Below, one piece after another: positions 6,401 through 7,130 of a stretch of 7,130 nt of DNA. Positions within the stretch are counted from its first letter, which is position 1. Each line of letters begins with the position of its first letter. The translations under genes were made by a program, and so were the position numbers. Below the pieces are notes generated by a model that saw nothing but the letters and a program-made list of their open reading frames with translations, had not been told where the DNA came from and did not search any database. The DNA comes from an uncultured Ruminococcus sp. (GTDB lineage: Bacteria > Bacillota > Clostridia > Oscillospirales > Acutalibacteraceae), in contig CACYCD010000169.1 in NCBI GenBank assembly GCA_902772755.1, positions 1 to 7,130 of the forward strand, written 5' to 3'.

Positions 6401-7130
6401 TGTAGATATCGGGAACGGTGTCCATAAATACCTGTCCGTAATAATCGACATTGTATGCCTCATAGTCGTTTACGGATTTCTTGATATTCTCTGCAATTGA
6501 CTTATCCTTGAGGTCATCATACTTATCAACAAACGCACCTGCTGTGCCTGTTTCACCTGAGAAGTTATACTCACGGTATACCCTGTAGGATCTTTCGGGA
6601 TAAACAACGTCACCAACTGCCTCACCCTCGGTTTCGTTGGAAATGCTGTACTTGTTCTTTGTGTAGTAAACGATCATTGAAGCATCATTTACTGCCACTG
6701 CACAGTCGATATCGGAGGTAAGAACCTCTTCACCGTCATTTGTGATATTGATGATGTCGATCTTGCCGTTCTTGCTTGTAAAGCTCTTGTCGGACTTGCT
6801 GAAGAACGCACCGTGGATATCAATAGAGTTGAGTATCTCTGTCTTGTCCATATCATCAGAGAGAGCCTTTGAAGCGGTGTTCCATGTGATGAACAGTCCT
6901 CTGCTGCCCAGATCCGTGATAACGGGCTTGTCGTCAAATGTACCGTCATTTTCAAGCATTACGGGCTTGCTCCATGTGCCGTTACTGCTGTCGTAGACAG
7001 AGTAGTAAACAGCCTTTTTGTTAGCCTCGTCCTTGCGTGTGTTGTCAACATCTGTGAATACTCCGAGGTAGTCACCGCTGTTGTTTATCTTTTCAATATC
7101 AACAACTGCATCTGAGAGGAGCTTCTCCTG
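3480..7130 (-). CDS. Giant BspA-like leucine-rich-repeat surface protein (C-terminal 1216 residues; N-terminus outside the window)
   Basis: The frame is open from the stop (3482-3480) to the window edge. The ATG at 6959 is internal, since 57 further codons upstream read on without a stop, starting QEKLLSDAVVDIEKINN. Residues here count from the window edge. Roughly 1-430 and 460-600 are acidic and rich in short beta-strands (YYSVYDSSNGTWSKPV; YTDVDFAVNNDGTLKALAV), like sialidase-type beta-propeller blades. An acidic linker (TEIETEDDAVEAEAED) lies near 437-452. About 630-730 and 743-838 look like CARDB-type beta-sandwiches (LNDGLDTVEGITVTA; ANSGTKFSPEKTLEIGV), and about 858-980 like another Ig-like domain. 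After a Pro/Glu linker (TEEPDKP) comes an LRR_5/BspA array at about 1035-1190 (IGxxAFxxCxxLxxVxIPxSV). It ends KKMTV. No LPxTG motif, C-terminal membrane helix or dockerin is present. Probably a secreted or wall-bound adhesin-like protein, cotranscribed with the peptide gene. The propeller and sandwich calls are weaker than the LRR call. Confidence 0.9.
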   Translation of the reverse strand, partial: QEKLLSDAVVDIEKINNSGDYLGVFTDVDNTRKDEANKKAVYYSVYDSSNGTWSKPVMLENDGTFDDKPVITDLGSRGLFITWNTASKALSDDMDKTEILNSIDIHGAFFSKSDKSFTSKNGKIDIINITNDGEEVLTSDIDCAVAVNDASMIVYYTKNKYSISNETEGEAVGDVVYPERSYRVYREYNFSGETGTAGAFVDKYDDLKDKSIAENIKKSVNDYEAYNVDYYGQVFMDTVPDIYIEEKMDEDGIYWAEQPTIYAGHTVTSEVTKNTDEAATGIEETTSIKGSTVPAKTAPVIVDYDTINYNDLAIFAYTVDYDNDMETVNDRDVYFQLYDFKTGKMTHPVIVTSDNKQDGNVKLSRQLYTDLEGKAQEATQLSWLSDGDILTLNISNVIKNIGEPKTAEVNGRNVEYYIIEKTEEAGYIPPETIASYKTDETEIETEDDAVEAEAEDSGKRSGVNGFDIYSTDGYDYYVWTHTTAEVKKGIDVNSSEAADPKNQFVESQIYVVGYDHSNDIKTEAVQVTSEEGANYTDVDFAVNNDGTLKALAVKAGSHLVDVDEYNKTIEANNKTLPKEEQQEKLTADNFTPFNEINKEKELVALDIKPVSVVKIYKADDILKDAVAGQENGFEIPLLNDGLDTVEGITVTAVDEKGNGVFEKYNKTQVKNEDGDVSETIERTTTDTVSLDGLIGGTKTMLKAVITPDKFADSATVKITVKDSNGEVIDTKTVKKFFTDELSFSEVAVEKTPQRDVFDITFDAANSGTKFSPEKTLEIGVTDGNGKDHKITDTNLRELALGDTDTITLRSVKADSKYFTEATDEDGNLVETGTFYVTDGTSRSTGTVERTATADQVKAMKAVKTFNFNRSKTVSAEKGDKVSLTGIINNQYAEDIAGVRTVTESSDPEVFRFNGESGYAEGVGTAKLTTYVLPENNKSVVSFTGTEGDSVVMAETVDNFADVPTSLIKTFTSTVEVKEPTEEPDKPVVTKDYVVKNGVTYKISGKSAVVSKSDKKATKVTIPNTVKINGKSYKVTKINKNAFKNSKKLTSVKIGANVTSIGNYAFYGCKKLTTATLGSKVKTIGTGAFQNCTALKKVAVPKSVTKIGAKAFNGCKKLSTLTIGSKVKTIGKSAFAKCTKLKKVTIPKSVTTIGANAFYKDSALKTVVFKSTKVPTIGKNAFKGIAKKAVFKVPAKAKKKFAKKLTAKVGVTKKMTV
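3627..3971 (-). repeat. Tandem 138-bp (46-residue) super-repeat inside the LRR array
   Basis: Two adjacent 138-bp units (3902-3765 and 3764-3627), each beginning GSKVKTIG, encode a pair of 23-residue LRR units. One is of the form KTIGxxAFxxCTxLKKVxxPKSV and the next of the form TxIGAxAF. Half a unit precedes them (3971-3903, GANVTSIGNYAFYGCKKLTTATL). The nucleotide sequences remain visibly similar, for example the near-identical blocks at 3879-3902 and 3741-3764. This points to growth by duplication of the two-repeat unit. Array ends are approximate. Confidence 0.75.

Noticed and set aside
6957..6959. ATG at 6959 as the start of the LRR protein
   Set aside because: The frame stays open for 57 more codons to the window edge with similar composition and no ribosome site is evident near 6959, so the true start is outside.
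3480..7130. A CRISPR array, tRNA, insertion sequence or attachment site anywhere in the window
   Set aside because: No spaced direct repeats, tRNA-like folds, transposase motifs or terminal inverted repeats were seen; the only repeats are coding LRR units.

Overview
The window looks like part of a Gram-positive Clostridia genome, probably a Ruminococcus-like gut or rumen anaerobe. The grounds are a BspA-type leucine-rich-repeat (LRR) surface protein with the IGxxAFxxCxxL pattern, an NHLM/NHLP-type peptide export set, moderate GC content, AGGA-like ribosome sites and TTG starts. The organism call is inference. Every gene I can support is on the minus strand, so gene order runs from high to low coordinates.

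Layout in transcription order. (1) From 7130 down to 3480 is the C-terminal 1216 residues of a very large surface protein, open at the window edge. It has a beta-propeller-like acidic N-terminal half, several beta-sandwich (CARDB/Ig-like) domains, and an extremely lysine-rich LRR array at the C-terminus. (2) 33 nt downstream, at 3446-3303, is a small gene of 47 codons. It encodes a peptide with a textbook double-glycine leader (ELNLDDLENVSGG) and a 20-residue, proline- and aspartate-rich, cysteine-free core. (3) A strong GC-rich hairpin (3284-3247) lies 18 nt after its stop, followed by a good extended -10 promoter (3217-3189). (4) Three export genes follow: an unusually short HlyD-like membrane protein (3144-2728), a C39-peptidase/permease/ATPase ABC transporter with all catalytic motifs intact (2714-552), and the N-terminal 180 residues of the second NHLM-type ABC protein (540-1), which runs off the window.

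Proposed working. The small peptide is made at high level and its leader is recognised and cut after Gly-Gly by the N-terminal C39 peptidase of the ABC transporter. The core is exported with the help of the second ABC protein and the small HlyD-like adaptor. The hairpin and internal promoter would uncouple peptide dosage from exporter dosage. No modification enzyme is visible in this window, so whether the core is modified, and whether it is a bacteriocin or a signal, is open. The precursor peptide next to its exporter, with an atypical anionic core and a minimal adaptor, is the most interesting content.
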